DNA of 28,207 nucleotides from a virus, in the IMG/VR virus record IMGVR_UViG_3300042549_010274, positions 1-28,207 of that record. One strand, given 5' to 3'. Under the pieces are notes generated by a model. It saw only the letters and a list, made by a program, of their open reading frames with translations, searched no databases and was not told the DNA's origin. The position numbers were made by a program, and so were the translations under genes. Each line of letters begins with the position of its first letter. The stretch's first letter is position 1. Positions 5,717 to 12,049 of the stretch are shown in pieces.

Positions 5717-5929
5717 ATGAAAGTTCGAGAACTCAGGAAGCAGGCCCGTAAAGCCGTAAAGCTTCGGGGTCACCAAATTGGTAAGTTCAGCCACCTTATG
5801 GGCACTGGATGGGATGCCCACAGCCTAGCGGTGTGTGAGGCTTGCGGCAGGGATGTTGCCGTATACCCAAGCCCAGCACCCAACGGCATCGATATGGCCG
5901 GAGAAGCCCTAGCGGTATTCTGCGCATGA
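5717..5929 (+). CDS. Conserved small phage protein with C-x2-C, 70 aa
   Basis: Basic N-terminal third (MKVRELRKQARKAVKLRGHQ) followed by a C-x2-C (VCEACGRDV, about residues 39-42) and a glycine-rich beta part, 'NGIDMAGEALAVFC', ending at a third Cys. The pattern 'RGH ... C-x2-CG ... NGI-x-(M/I)-x-G-x-A ... C' occurs in many small phage proteins and suggests a compact zinc-bound fold. Start fixed by TAGTAGGAGG 5-6 bases upstream. It is the first gene of the operon controlled by the long structured leader, and its stop overlaps the next ATG (ATGA). Confidence 0.75.
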   Translation: MKVRELRKQARKAVKLRGHQIGKFSHLMGTGWDAHSLAVCEACGRDVAVYPSPAPNGIDMAGEALAVFCA

Positions 5930-6102
5930 ACCCGTTTGTTTTGCGCAAGGATGAAGAGCCAACAACAGATTTAGCTTGCAAGGATTGCAGCGGCAAGGCC
6001 CGTGCTCTTTGGTGTGATAACGACGGCAATATCCCGTTGTGCGACCCATGTGTATATACACGCCAGACAGCATACCGTGTGAAGCACGGAGACAAGGCTT
6101 AA
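5926..6102 (+). CDS. Small zinc-ribbon protein, 58 aa
   Basis: From the ATG at 5926 (overlapping the previous stop), MNPFVLRKDEEPTTDLACKD, with two CxxC pairs, C-K-D-C and C-D-P-C, at about residues 18-21 and 39-42. This is a classic zinc ribbon spacing. The 'NDGNIPLCDPC' part resembles many phage zinc ribbons. The open frame extends further upstream but without a ribosome site, so the coupled start is preferred. Likely a small nucleic-acid or protein-binding ribbon. Confidence 0.7.
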   Translation: MNPFVLRKDEEPTTDLACKDCSGKARALWCDNDGNIPLCDPCVYTRQTAYRVKHGDKA

Positions 6103-6260
6103 TGAAAGAAAAACAATGCAAAAAGTGCAAGGATTTCTGGCCGTCGGATACTGAGTTCTTCTCTCCGGTAAAGAGCCTTGTCTGCCGAGCTTGCCGCTCC
6201 GAACAGCGCAAGGAGTTCAAGAGGGTGGCAAAAGAAAAGAAGGCAGCCGATGCGGCCTAA
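6102..6260 (+). CDS. Small zinc-ribbon protein, 52 aa
   Basis: Begins MKEKQCKKCKDFWPSDTEFF and carries C-x2-C at 6-9 and C-x2-C at about 29-32, then a Lys/Arg/Ala-rich tail. The 'CKKC-x3-W-P-x-(4)-FF' element matches the common 'endonuclease-like zinc ribbon' found N-terminal to HNH domains, but no HNH domain follows, so this is a stand-alone ribbon. ATG overlaps the previous stop (TAATG). Confidence 0.7.
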   Translation: MKEKQCKKCKDFWPSDTEFFSPVKSLVCRACRSEQRKEFKRVAKEKKAADAA

Positions 6261-6477
6261 CCGACCAGAAGGAGCCCCAACCAGCGATGAGGTGCTCGCG
6301 GCGATTCGGAGCCATCTAAACGACTGGAGCCAAGCTCCAACAATCACAGAGCTGACTACGCGATTAAACTGCGGCAGGAGCACCGTACAAAGGGCGATAG
6401 CTGCATTAGAGCAGGAGCGGTGGATCATTCGAGACCGAAAGAAGACAAGGGGGCTAAAAATTGGACGGATTCGATAA
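6250..6477 (+). CDS. Winged-helix DNA-binding protein, LexA N-domain-like, 75 aa
   Basis: From the ATG at 6250, MRPNRPEGAPTSDEVLAAIR, then 'APTITELTTRLNCGRSTVQ' and 'AIAALEQERWIIRDR' with a final 'RGLKIG'. This follows the LexA DNA-binding domain closely: a helix, the 'PT-x-x-E' turn, a recognition helix, and a wing ending in 'R-x-L-x-(I/L)'. The LexA self-cleavage domain is absent, so it cannot respond to RecA in the usual way. It may be a stand-alone repressor or activator; the palindromes at 3361-3424 are candidate targets, but nothing links them directly. The ATG overlaps the preceding stop by 11 bases. Confidence 0.75.
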   Translation: MRPNRPEGAPTSDEVLAAIRSHLNDWSQAPTITELTTRLNCGRSTVQRAIAALEQERWIIRDRKKTRGLKIGRIR

Positions 6478-6733
6478 GGTCAACATTATCCAGTGCGACT
6501 TTCGGCCGTGGTGCTTGTACTGCAGTAAGCCTATGGATAATGAGCCGGAGGGGAAATGCTGCAGCCCAGAATGCGAAAAGGCGGCGGCGGATCTAGAGCG
6601 CCGCTCCCTAGACGAGATATTGGACGACCGACTGGAGCGAAACGCTCGACTGAAGTTCCTAAATCCAATCAACCCCGACCCGCTCAGGGCGATGGCCGCA
6701 GCAATGAAGAAGCCGAAAAGCGCTAAGTCGTGA
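6461..6733 (+). CDS. Treble-clef-like zinc protein, 90 aa
   Basis: Probable TTG start at 6461 with AAGGGGG 7-8 bases upstream, overlapping the winged-helix gene by 17 bases. The sequence has WCLYCSKPM and KCCSPECEKAA (C-x2-C then C-C-x3-C), a treble-clef-like arrangement where the second pair caps a helix. The rest is charged helix with a basic C-terminus (KKPKSAKS). Such small proteins often bind nucleic acid. Family not named. Confidence 0.65.
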   Translation: MDGFDKVNIIQCDFRPWCLYCSKPMDNEPEGKCCSPECEKAAADLERRSLDEILDDRLERNARLKFLNPINPDPLRAMAAAMKKPKSAKS

Positions 6734-7287
6734 GGATTCGACTTCGCCCGGCGTACTCAGATGCCGACTTAGCCAAGCTTTATCAGGTGCCGCACCAGCA
6801 CGCCCAGTGGGAGGATCACATCCTTAGGGTAAAGATGACCATTGCGCTGGCTTCGTATTTCCCCAACGTCAAGACCATTGCCGACCTGTCTGCTGGAGAC
6901 GCGGCGATCATCAACGCTATACACGCGGAAAAACGGTACATTGGGGACTTTGCCCCGGCCTATGAATTTGTAGGGCCGATTGAAAAAACCATTCACGAGA
7001 TCCCTAATGTCGATCTCTTCATTTGCTCAGAGACCGTTGAGCATTTAGACAACCCAGACGAGGTCTTGGCAATGATTAGCAAGAAAGCAAAGCACCTGAT
7101 TCTTTCTACCCCGGTTGGGGAGATGAACGACCAGAACCGAGAGCATTACTGGGGCTGGGACCACGAGGGCGTGCGCGAGATGCTTTTGGCCTCTGGGTTT
7201 GCCCCCAAAGCGTTTGCCAACTTCAGGATAATGGGTATGGGCTACATGTATCAAGCCTGGGCGTGTGACTCAAAGCAAAGGATTTGA
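6730..7287 (+). CDS. Class I SAM-dependent methyltransferase-like protein, 185 aa
   Basis: GTG start overlaps the preceding stop (GTGA). The fold is suggested by 'TIADLSAGDAAI' (motif I-like, about residues 55-66, with D-x-S-A-G-D in place of the classic glycine loop), the acidic strand 'NVDLFICSETVEHLDNPDEV' near 97-116, and 'LILSTPVGE'. The SETVEHL...P segment is the usual motif IV-like region of methyltransf_11/23 proteins. Substrate unknown; in phages these proteins act on sugars, lipids or nucleotides as well as DNA, and there is no DPPY/NPPY DNA-adenine motif. Last gene of the first leader-controlled operon. Confidence 0.75.
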   Translation: MRIRLRPAYSDADLAKLYQVPHQHAQWEDHILRVKMTIALASYFPNVKTIADLSAGDAAIINAIHAEKRYIGDFAPAYEFVGPIEKTIHEIPNVDLFICSETVEHLDNPDEVLAMISKKAKHLILSTPVGEMNDQNREHYWGWDHEGVREMLLASGFAPKAFANFRIMGMGYMYQAWACDSKQRI

Positions 7288-7334
7288 CAGGCTGATAGCC
7301 ATACCCTAGGATGAACATAACGGGGTTTTCCCGT
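7284..7334 (+). promoter_or_regulatory. Class A promoter with 5'-terminal hairpin for the 137-aa gene operon
   Basis: -35 TTGACA (7284-7289) overlaps the methyltransferase stop; 17-base spacer; -10 TAGGAT (7307-7312). Hairpin ACGGG/CCCGT with loop GTTTT (7320-7334) begins at the predicted +1. TAGTAGTAGGAGG follows. Confidence 0.75.
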
Positions 7335-7354
7335 GTAGTAGTAGGAGGTAGAAG

Positions 7355-7768
7355 ATGAGCTGCAAGTATTGCGACCCGGCAACAAGCACGGAAGTATCGG
7401 TCACGTTCGGCGATGACGCTGAGATGGTGTACCCAGCTAGAATCCGCACGGACTACCGTTGGAACGGGTGGGCCGTTCCCGCCTTTGATTTCAAAACTGC
7501 AATGCGCGTTGCCGCAGACACCCACCTTATGGGTGCCACTTTTGACGACAAAGGTGATGGCGTGGAGTTTGCTTCGTACAACGCCAAGCTTGACGCATTT
7601 GTTATGAGCGGCGGCGGACGTGATGCCACAGATGATCTTGTGGAGATTTACGCCACCTCATGCTGTGGGCGTTATGATATTGGAGCAATGAACTGGACCT
7701 GGATGGAGCACATGCCAGAGCTTGGGAATGAGCCGGAATTTACCGCGACTCTCCCTGTACCAGTCTGA
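7355..7768 (+). CDS. Hypothetical phage protein, 137 aa
   Basis: Starts MSCKYCDPATSTEVSVTFGD: an N-terminal C-x2-C, then a beta-rich region including 'YRWNGWAVPAFDF' and a later CCGRYDIGAMNW. The 'W-N-G-W-x-x-P-x-F' strand is common in small phage proteins of unknown role. First gene after a class A promoter, with strong TAGTAGGAGG 7 bases before the ATG. I do not recognise a family or active site. Confidence 0.65.
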   Translation: MSCKYCDPATSTEVSVTFGDDAEMVYPARIRTDYRWNGWAVPAFDFKTAMRVAADTHLMGATFDDKGDGVEFASYNAKLDAFVMSGGGRDATDDLVEIYATSCCGRYDIGAMNWTWMEHMPELGNEPEFTATLPVPV

Positions 7769-7782
7769 TAGAAGGAGAAATC

Positions 7783-8337
7783 ATGGCAAAGAAGAAGAAG
7801 GTACCTGCGACCATCACCGTTCGCAGGTACGATGAAGAGATGGGTGACTCTTACGACGTAGAAGTCAAGAAGGAGCCAGTAAGCAACTGCGAACTGTGCT
7901 CTTGCGCTGGGTGCCTTGATAGCCGTTGCTGCGAGCACCTGGCCTATTGGGACAACGAGCATGGACAGCCTGCGCGGTACCAGCTTGACCGGCTTGTTCA
8001 AGAAATTAAGAATCGAGATGCTGTAATTGCAAAACTCAACAAGCACATTGAATACCTTGGGGCTGCCTGCGAGCTTGCTCTTGACAGCTTGGAGAAGTCT
8101 CACATTGGGCCGCACCCAGCAAAAGCATTCATTCACGTCATGAGGACTGCTCTTGAGCACGACGTAGCTCATGTGTGGCGACTGTTCACAAAGGATCAAT
8201 ACCTTTGTGAGGCTTGCCGGTGCGATAAGTGCCTGGCCGCCCTCAATGTTGTGTATGGCAATGAGGCAAAAAAGCACGGCTACGCAAAGGTACCGGAGTG
8301 CTGCGGACATAAGCATGTCTCTGCACTGCCGTTCTAG
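7783..8337 (+). CDS. Double Cys-cluster protein, 184 aa
   Basis: A 30-residue basic N-terminus, then cluster 1 with C36, C39, C41, C44, C49, C50, H52, a helical middle with probable coiled coil (about 65-105, including LVQEIKNRDAVIAKL), and cluster 2 with C142, C145, C147, C150, C173, C174, H176. Both clusters have the order C-x2-C-x-C-x2-C ... C-C-x-H, and the same signature ends the 96-aa protein at 9343. This suggests a duplicated metal-binding knuckle. AAGGAGAAATC lies before the ATG. Function unknown. Confidence 0.7.
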   Translation: MAKKKKVPATITVRRYDEEMGDSYDVEVKKEPVSNCELCSCAGCLDSRCCEHLAYWDNEHGQPARYQLDRLVQEIKNRDAVIAKLNKHIEYLGAACELALDSLEKSHIGPHPAKAFIHVMRTALEHDVAHVWRLFTKDQYLCEACRCDKCLAALNVVYGNEAKKHGYAKVPECCGHKHVSALPF

Positions 8338-8354
8338 TGGGGAGGGGAGGCAAC

Positions 8355-8681
8355 GTGGGTCTATGGATTAAGTGGGACGCTAACGCCCACAAGGACGATA
8401 AGATCGCAACGCTCACGGACACGGAGTTCAGGGCGTTCATCACGGCGATCAGTGAGGCAAAGCAGATCCGCAGTGGCGGCCTCTTCAAGAGCCGGGAGCA
8501 CCTTAAGGCGTGCATTGGCAGTCGCTATAGCAAGGCAATCGCTGGGCTTGTAGCAAAGGGGTTGCTGGGGGTAGATCAGATGGGTGGCGTCGCTATATTG
8601 GAATGGCATCGGTATCAGGTTGACCCGACATCAAACAAGCGCCAGGCGGCGTACATTGCCCGGCAGCGCGTAAAGGTATAA
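8355..8681 (+). CDS. Replisome-organiser-like winged-helix protein, 108 aa
   Basis: GTG at 8355 is preferred because the purine stretch GGAGGGGAGG ends just before it. The protein opens MGLWIKWDANAHKDDKIATL and continues with 'EFRAFITAI', 'SGGLFKS', 'GLVAKGLLG', 'VAILEWHRYQVDPTS'. This series, ending in a W-x-x-Y-Q strand and an Arg-rich tail, resembles the N-terminal winged-helix domain of phage replisome organiser/replication initiation proteins. The usual helicase-loading C-terminal domain is missing. Possibly a small DNA-binding replication accessory. Confidence 0.55.
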   Translation: MGLWIKWDANAHKDDKIATLTDTEFRAFITAISEAKQIRSGGLFKSREHLKACIGSRYSKAIAGLVAKGLLGVDQMGGVAILEWHRYQVDPTSNKRQAAYIARQRVKV

Positions 8682-8857
8682 TGGTAGAAGTAGTTTTTAA
8701 CCCTTGCTACCAGCATGACCCGAAGGTGTTTAGTAGTGAGTCATTTGCCTGGCACTGCAACGATTGTTTTAACAATGCGGTGCAAGAGCATAAGTGTGAA
8801 GACTTTTATCTTCCGGACACCAAAGATTGCGAGCTTTGCTGGCTTGCGGAAAGGTAG
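8681..8857 (+). CDS. Small zinc-finger-like protein, 58 aa
   Basis: ATG overlaps the previous stop (TAATG). Translation gives MVEVVFNPCYQHDPKVFSSE, then a CNDC pair, an H-x-C, and a C-terminal C-E-L-C. The ligands (C9, C26, C29, H37, C39, C50, C53) could hold two zinc ions. No family recognised. It is missed by longer overlapping frames because the neighbouring gene's frame extends upstream through it. Confidence 0.55.
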   Translation: MVEVVFNPCYQHDPKVFSSESFAWHCNDCFNNAVQEHKCEDFYLPDTKDCELCWLAER

Positions 8858-8861
8858 GAAT

Positions 8862-9185
8862 ATGATGTGCGAAAAGTACAACGGCTGGACCAACTGGGAG
8901 ACCTGGAATATGGCCCTTTGGATTGGCGAGAGCGACGACGAGAGTATCTTGAACCAAGCACACACAGAGGTTGACGACTTTACCGATGAGGGTGTCGTCA
9001 GCGTCCGCGAGGCTACCGGATCGCTTGCCGAGTGGCTTCAGGCATATTGCGAAGAGGTATACCTCGGCCACTTGAGCCAGGAAGACCTGAGTGGGCCAAT
9101 CAAAGATGCAATCTACTCCAGCTACTGGCCAAAGATTGAGTGGTACGAGATTGCTCAGCACTATATCGAGGAGGCAAACGCGTGA
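8862..9185 (+). CDS. DUF7249-like protein, 107 aa
   Basis: Start placed at MMCEKYNGWTNWETWNMALW, as AGGAA lies just upstream; a longer frame to 8715 would run through the 58-aa gene. The 'NGWTN-(W/Y)-ETWN-x-ALW' opening, followed by acidic helices including 'SLAEWLQAYCEE', is the signature of the DUF7249 family, widespread in phages. Function is unknown. It is part of the dense overlapping operon, with its stop overlapping the next GTG. Confidence 0.75.
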   Translation: MMCEKYNGWTNWETWNMALWIGESDDESILNQAHTEVDDFTDEGVVSVREATGSLAEWLQAYCEEVYLGHLSQEDLSGPIKDAIYSSYWPKIEWYEIAQHYIEEANA

Positions 9186-9346
9186 AGTACAATATTGCGC
9201 AGGACCTTGTTATTGTGGGGGGCGGAGCATTCCTCCTGTGGGCCGGCGTTGCTGCAAAAGAACCAATCAATATTATTCTGGCCGGAGTGTTCTTTCTGTT
9301 TGGTCTTGCAGTACTTAGCGTCGACCTGCGGAGCTGCAAGAAATGA
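9182..9346 (+). CDS. Two-helix membrane microprotein, 54 aa
   Basis: GTG start overlapping the previous stop. MKYNIAQDLVIVGGGAFLLW forms the first hydrophobic segment and a second follows (about 29-47, NIILAGVFFLFGLAVLSV), with a charged C-terminus RSCKK. A helical hairpin in the membrane is predicted. It might be holin-like in shape, but it lies far from any lysis gene and there is no other evidence, so I do not call it a holin. Confidence 0.55.
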   Translation: MKYNIAQDLVIVGGGAFLLWAGVAAKEPINIILAGVFFLFGLAVLSVDLRSCKK

Positions 9347-9633
9347 TTGGGGAGGATATGGACTGGTCGCTTGAGCAGGCATGGAGCCGGTATCGCCTTG
9401 GGCTTCTGAGTCCAGGCGGCGCGATTTGGTTTTCTTCTCACGCTGCATGCGAGTGCGGTAACTCAGATGGGTTCAATTGCTTCAACAGCGATCACCACGA
9501 ATGGCGACGGGTGATGAGCTTGGCGTTTGCCGAAGAGCCTCATCGAGTTGAGCCCCAGGCCTTTGCACCCTGTGACGTATGCGGCTGTGTTGGCTGCTCG
9601 GAGGGGAATTGCTGTGAGCACGAAGGAGTTTGA
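9343..9633 (+). CDS. Cys-cluster protein, 96 aa
   Basis: Overlaps the previous stop (ATGA). The N-terminal half has aromatic residues and a C-E-C then C, while the C-terminus carries C77, C80, C82, C85, C90, C91 and H93, i.e. C-x2-C-x-C-x2-C-x4-C-C-x-H. This is the same cluster as in the 184-aa protein at 7783, including a CCEH end, so the two are likely related in metal binding. Function unknown. Confidence 0.65.
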   Translation: MIGEDMDWSLEQAWSRYRLGLLSPGGAIWFSSHAACECGNSDGFNCFNSDHHEWRRVMSLAFAEEPHRVEPQAFAPCDVCGCVGCSEGNCCEHEGV

Positions 9634-9634
9634 G

Positions 9635-9979
9635 GTGATAGGAATGATCGAACGGATGCGCGGTATCCCGCCAGAAATTTTTCGCACCGTTGAGTACGAA
9701 GGTCAGCAAATCCGACTGCACCAGTACGTGGACAAGTGTGAGGGCTGGGACAATAACACTCTTGAGCCGCATTGCCGGCTTAGCGTTGAGCTAGACGAAC
9801 AAGCCCCTCACGGGTGGTTTTGGCTAAAGGATTGGACCGAGAACGAGGCGTTTGTGGGCTTTCTTATTGAGCAAGGTGCTCTAGAACGCCACCCAACAGA
9901 ATTGCGGTTTATCGGCCATCTCCTGGGCGTTAAGGTTACTGCCGCCCGGCTGAAGGCAAAGGTTTTCCATGAAGATTAG
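9635..9979 (+). CDS. Hypothetical protein, 114 aa
   Basis: Start GTG at 9635, because AAGGAG lies 6 bases upstream and the previous stop is 2 bases before; longer frames overlap the neighbour. The protein reads MIGMIERMRGIPPEIFRTVE, then an acidic beta-rich middle (GWFWLKDWTEN) and helical C-terminus with basic residues. No Cys cluster, membrane segment or named motif. It overlaps the HicA-like gene by 11 bases. Confidence 0.55.
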   Translation: MIGMIERMRGIPPEIFRTVEYEGQQIRLHQYVDKCEGWDNNTLEPHCRLSVELDEQAPHGWFWLKDWTENEAFVGFLIEQGALERHPTELRFIGHLLGVKVTAARLKAKVFHED

Positions 9980-10175
9980 GCCAGAGTTTAAGGAGCTCCT
10001 TGGCACAGCCAAAGACCAGGGGTGGCAGGTTTTTGTTCGGACCAACAACCACCTTGCGTGGGTGTCGCCGACCGGCGCTAAGGTTTTTTCTTCGAGAACC
10101 CCTTCAGACCATCGGGCTATTAAGAACCTTATGAAGGACTTGAAGCATAACGGTATGAGTTTTGGGAGGAAGTGA
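9969..10175 (+). CDS. HicA-like small protein (double-stranded RNA-binding fold), 68 aa
   Basis: The core 'AKDQGWQVFVRTNNHLAWVS' then 'PTGAKVFSSRTPSDHRA' and 'NLMKDLKHNG' follows the HicA/YcfA pattern: a G-W turn, a His strand (HLAW; the catalytic His of HicA toxins), a P-x-G turn and an S-x-TP-S-D-x-R helix start. HicA proteins are mRNA interferases normally held by HicB; no HicB-like gene is beside it. Many phage copies are orphan and not proven toxic. Size (68 aa) is normal for the family. Confidence 0.75.
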   Translation: MKIRPEFKELLGTAKDQGWQVFVRTNNHLAWVSPTGAKVFSSRTPSDHRAIKNLMKDLKHNGMSFGRK

Positions 10176-10176
10176 G

Positions 10177-10386
10177 ATGTCACATGAAGGTCACCTTGAG
10201 GGGCACATCCACGTCGACTGCGACGACAGCGCCGGAGCAACCCGGTACTCGGCCTGCTGGTGCTGCAACGCATTCCTTGACGCGGTCAAAGTTAATGTTT
10301 ACGAGCTACAAGAATCTGCTCGGGCCCAGGGGCTTTGCCCCGGATGCGGAGGTGACTGGTGTGCTGGGGGATGTGATGATGAATAG
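10177..10386 (+). CDS. His/Cys-rich small protein, 69 aa
   Basis: ATG at 10177 with GGGAGGAAGTGAG directly upstream. The N-terminus MSHEGHLEGHIHVDCDDSAG is His-rich; then CWCC at about 32-35, and the C-terminus has CPGC ... C ... C (LCPGCGGDWCAGGCDDE). The ligand supply suggests one or two zinc sites. Function not recognised. The next microprotein starts inside its last codons in another frame. Confidence 0.55.
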   Translation: MSHEGHLEGHIHVDCDDSAGATRYSACWCCNAFLDAVKVNVYELQESARAQGLCPGCGGDWCAGGCDDE

Positions 10387-10465
10387 TAAGGCAACCGATT
10401 TGCTTTTAACCATCCTGATTGGTGGTATCATCTGGTTGCTGGCCTCTGCGGCCGGCTTTAGGTAG
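10376..10465 (+). CDS. 29-aa single-pass membrane microprotein
   Basis: ATG ATG at 10376/10379 follows GGGGG by 5 bases. It reads MMNSKATDLLLTILIGGIIW followed by hydrophobic and small residues to the end. One membrane helix fills nearly all of it. It overlaps the previous gene by 11 bases. Together with the next gene it forms a pair of tandem membrane microproteins. Confidence 0.5.
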   Translation: MMNSKATDLLLTILIGGIIWLLASAAGFR

Positions 10466-10477
10466 CAAGGAGAAATC

Positions 10478-10606
10478 ATGGGTACAATCTATTTGAGCAT
10501 TGCGATTTTGGCCATCGTTGTTACGGGAATCTCTGAGTATCGTCGCTTTCTAAAATCGCAGGGCCTTAAGTCCCGGGTTGTTTTTTCTAAAAAGGGCAAG
10601 AAGTGA
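10478..10606 (+). CDS. 42-aa single-pass membrane microprotein
   Basis: Strong AAGGAGAAATC lies before the ATG. It begins MGTIYLSIAILAIVVTGISE, a membrane helix at residues 3-19, followed by a basic cytoplasmic-type tail ending FSKKGKK. The ribosome site is identical to that of the 184-aa gene, which argues for real translation. Its stop overlaps the next GTG. Function unknown. Confidence 0.6.
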   Translation: MGTIYLSIAILAIVVTGISEYRRFLKSQGLKSRVVFSKKGKK

Positions 10607-10899
10607 GCCACATCTTTACAAAGGAAGACGTACAGGCTGCAATCAACGCCTTGAACCGGCGCAATGGGTTTCCCCCTGGGACCAAGCTCTGGGAAACAGT
10701 TGATGGGAAACAGGTCTCGAAGGTCGGATTTTACCACTCCTGGTACGACGGCGGCATGAAGCTGGTCTGCACAACCAACGACCGTGGTGGGCATCGATCT
10801 GTTCTAAAGCTTCAGGCTAAAAGCAAACGAGAATTTTATAATCTTATCTGGGCGTACATAGCCGGTCTTGACGATGCCACGCCGCGTCACCTACGGTAG
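10603..10899 (+). CDS. Hypothetical protein, 98 aa
   Basis: GTG start overlapping the previous stop (GTGA). Basic, mixed alpha/beta, opening MSHIFTKEDVQAAINALNRR, with 'SWYDGGMKLVCTTNDRGGHR' in the middle and an aromatic helix 'EFYNLIWAYIAGL'. No motif I recognise. It belongs to the coupled operon. Confidence 0.55.
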   Translation: MSHIFTKEDVQAAINALNRRNGFPPGTKLWETVDGKQVSKVGFYHSWYDGGMKLVCTTNDRGGHRSVLKLQAKSKREFYNLIWAYIAGLDDATPRHLR

Positions 10900-11062
10900 G
10901 CCGGCGAGCCCGCTAGGAATCTGCACACATTGCGGCCTGGTCTCACGCGTGTGGGAGTATGGCGCTGATTCTCCAGGAAAGCAAAAATGCATTTGCGCCA
11001 TGTGTATTGAGGTCGTTGTCGATAACCCTGAGCGCGACTGGCCGATCCCGGAAGAAGACTAG
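10874..11062 (+). CDS. Small zinc-ribbon protein, 62 aa
   Basis: ATG at 10874 in the overlap with the previous gene. Sequence opens MPRRVTYGRPASPLGICTHC, a C-x2-C at 17-20, and a second C-I-C-A-M-C near 40-45; this spacing is a zinc ribbon. The C-terminus is acidic (IPEED). Last gene of the rightward operon; its stop TAG shares the CTAG palindrome with the stop of the convergent minus gene. Confidence 0.65.
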   Translation: MPRRVTYGRPASPLGICTHCGLVSRVWEYGADSPGKQKCICAMCIEVVVDNPERDWPIPEED

Positions 11063-11490
11063 CCGACAATTCCTCGTTCTCGTGCAATTTTGCGCACCGA
11101 TGGATAAAACTTAGAGGCGTGTCGCATAGCGTCCTGAACGTACTGCTCGTCCATGTAGTGGTCAGCAAACTTAAAGTATGCCTTTGCCCACTTTGGCGTA
11201 TGGTTTTCATTCGACTTCACATGCGCTAGCTCATGGACAACGGTGTCCACATCATTTGCGCACAGCGTAATCTCTCCCTCCTCGGAGACCGTCTCCCCCA
11301 TGGGGTGCTTCTCCCCAAATCGCTGGCGCGCAGGAACATGGTAATGCAGCCGCACAACGGTCACTTTGACATCAAAGGTCTTCATTGAGTCTGCCAGGAC
11401 CTCAACAGCATCCCGCCAACCAGACATTGCCCGCTTGGGCATTTCAATAGGGATAACAAGCTCAAACGGAAGATTCTTGTACCAGGTCAT
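11059..11490 (-). CDS. Zincin-like protein with HELAH motif, 143 aa
   Basis: The motif VVHELAHVKSNENHTPKWAK lies at about residues 85-104. HExxH provides two zinc-binding His and the catalytic Glu of zincin peptidases; the additional His ten residues after HELAH's first His is a possible third ligand, as in SprT/WLM-like phage proteins. No signal peptide, so it would act in the cytoplasm. The start follows the stop of the ParB-like gene directly (TAGATG), so both are read together. Substrate unknown. Confidence 0.7.
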   Translation of the reverse strand: MTWYKNLPFELVIPIEMPKRAMSGWRDAVEVLADSMKTFDVKVTVVRLHYHVPARQRFGEKHPMGETVSEEGEITLCANDVDTVVHELAHVKSNENHTPKWAKAYFKFADHYMDEQYVQDAMRHASKFYPSVRKIARERGIVG

Positions 11491-11955
11491 CTATCGGCCT
11501 TTCTTGCGCTTTGAGCCACACGTTGGGCAGACATCCCCATCAGGAGACTCATCTGCGTTCAGCTTAGAGAGAAGTTTCTGTATGTCATCCTGGTCAAACG
11601 CTGTGTCAAGCAGGTAGCTGCCGGCGTCTGCTTCCTGGAGCAAGGCTAGCAGCGCGTGATCGTTCCAGCTGGCAAGCTCCGCCGTTTTATTATCCGCAAG
11701 CAGAATTGCCTTGGCCCGTTCATCGTCACAGTCAACCCAGAATACTGGCACCTCTTTTATCCCGCAGATTTTTGCGGCCTGCAAGCGGTGGTTGCCCGCC
11801 AGGACGTAGCCTGTCGACTTTTGCACGACAAGGGAGCCGAACCAGCCATTCTGCCGAATGCTAGTGACAATGGCCCCTATGTCGCCTTCTCGTGGGTTAT
11901 CCGGGTGCAGCGCAAGGCTATCAACCGGCTCTATGCTAACTGGGAGATTGACCAT
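11491..11955 (-). CDS. ParB/sulfiredoxin-fold nuclease-like protein with C-terminal CxxC, 154 aa
   Basis: It opens MVNLPVSIEPVDSLALHPDN and runs 'NPREGDIGAIVTSIRQNGW', 'VLAGNHRLQAAKICGIKEVP', 'AKAILLADNKTAEL'. This is the ParB N-terminal (ParBc/Srx) domain: D-N-P-R ... I-x-x-S-I-x-x-N-G ... G-N-H-R. The GNHR box binds nucleotide in ParB-like proteins; the residues needed are present. The DNA-binding helix-turn-helix domain of plasmid ParB is absent, and the C-terminus has a CPTCGSKRKKGR ribbon tip instead. Typical phage ParB-like nuclease or NTP-binding protein. GGAGGG precedes the ATG. Confidence 0.8.
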   Translation of the reverse strand: MVNLPVSIEPVDSLALHPDNPREGDIGAIVTSIRQNGWFGSLVVQKSTGYVLAGNHRLQAAKICGIKEVPVFWVDCDDERAKAILLADNKTAELASWNDHALLALLQEADAGSYLLDTAFDQDDIQKLLSKLNADESPDGDVCPTCGSKRKKGR

Positions 11956-11987
11956 GGGCCCTCCGTATGATACGCTCTTGGTAGGTG

Positions 11988-12029
11988 ATGCTTACTTATA
12001 AGCATACCTGAGCTAGGAAAAATAGCCAA
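11988..12029 (-). promoter_or_regulatory. Promoter of the ParB-like/HELAH pair with operator over the -10
   Basis: Minus strand: -35 TTGGCT (12029-12024), 17-base spacer, -10 TATGCT (12006-12001). The palindrome ATGCTTACTTATAAGCAT (11988-12005) covers the -10 and the start site, so a dimeric repressor bound here would block the polymerase. Confidence 0.55.
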
Positions 12030-12049
12030 CTGGCAAACCGGCTACGCTG

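Noticed and set aside
5566-5751. 61-aa plus ORF through the structured leader
   Set aside because: TTG start at +1 without a ribosome site, running through strong helices and past the real ATG at 5717.
6730-7287. DNA adenine methyltransferase
   Set aside because: No DPPY/NPPY-type catalytic motif; the S-E-T-V-E-H-L segment fits small-molecule type methyltransferases better.
7672-8316. 214-aa minus-strand frame
   Set aside because: Opposite the Cys-cluster gene, which has a ribosome site and a metal motif; the minus frame has neither.
9182-9346. Holin
   Set aside because: Two-helix topology fits, but there is no endolysin nearby and many similar microproteins exist here.
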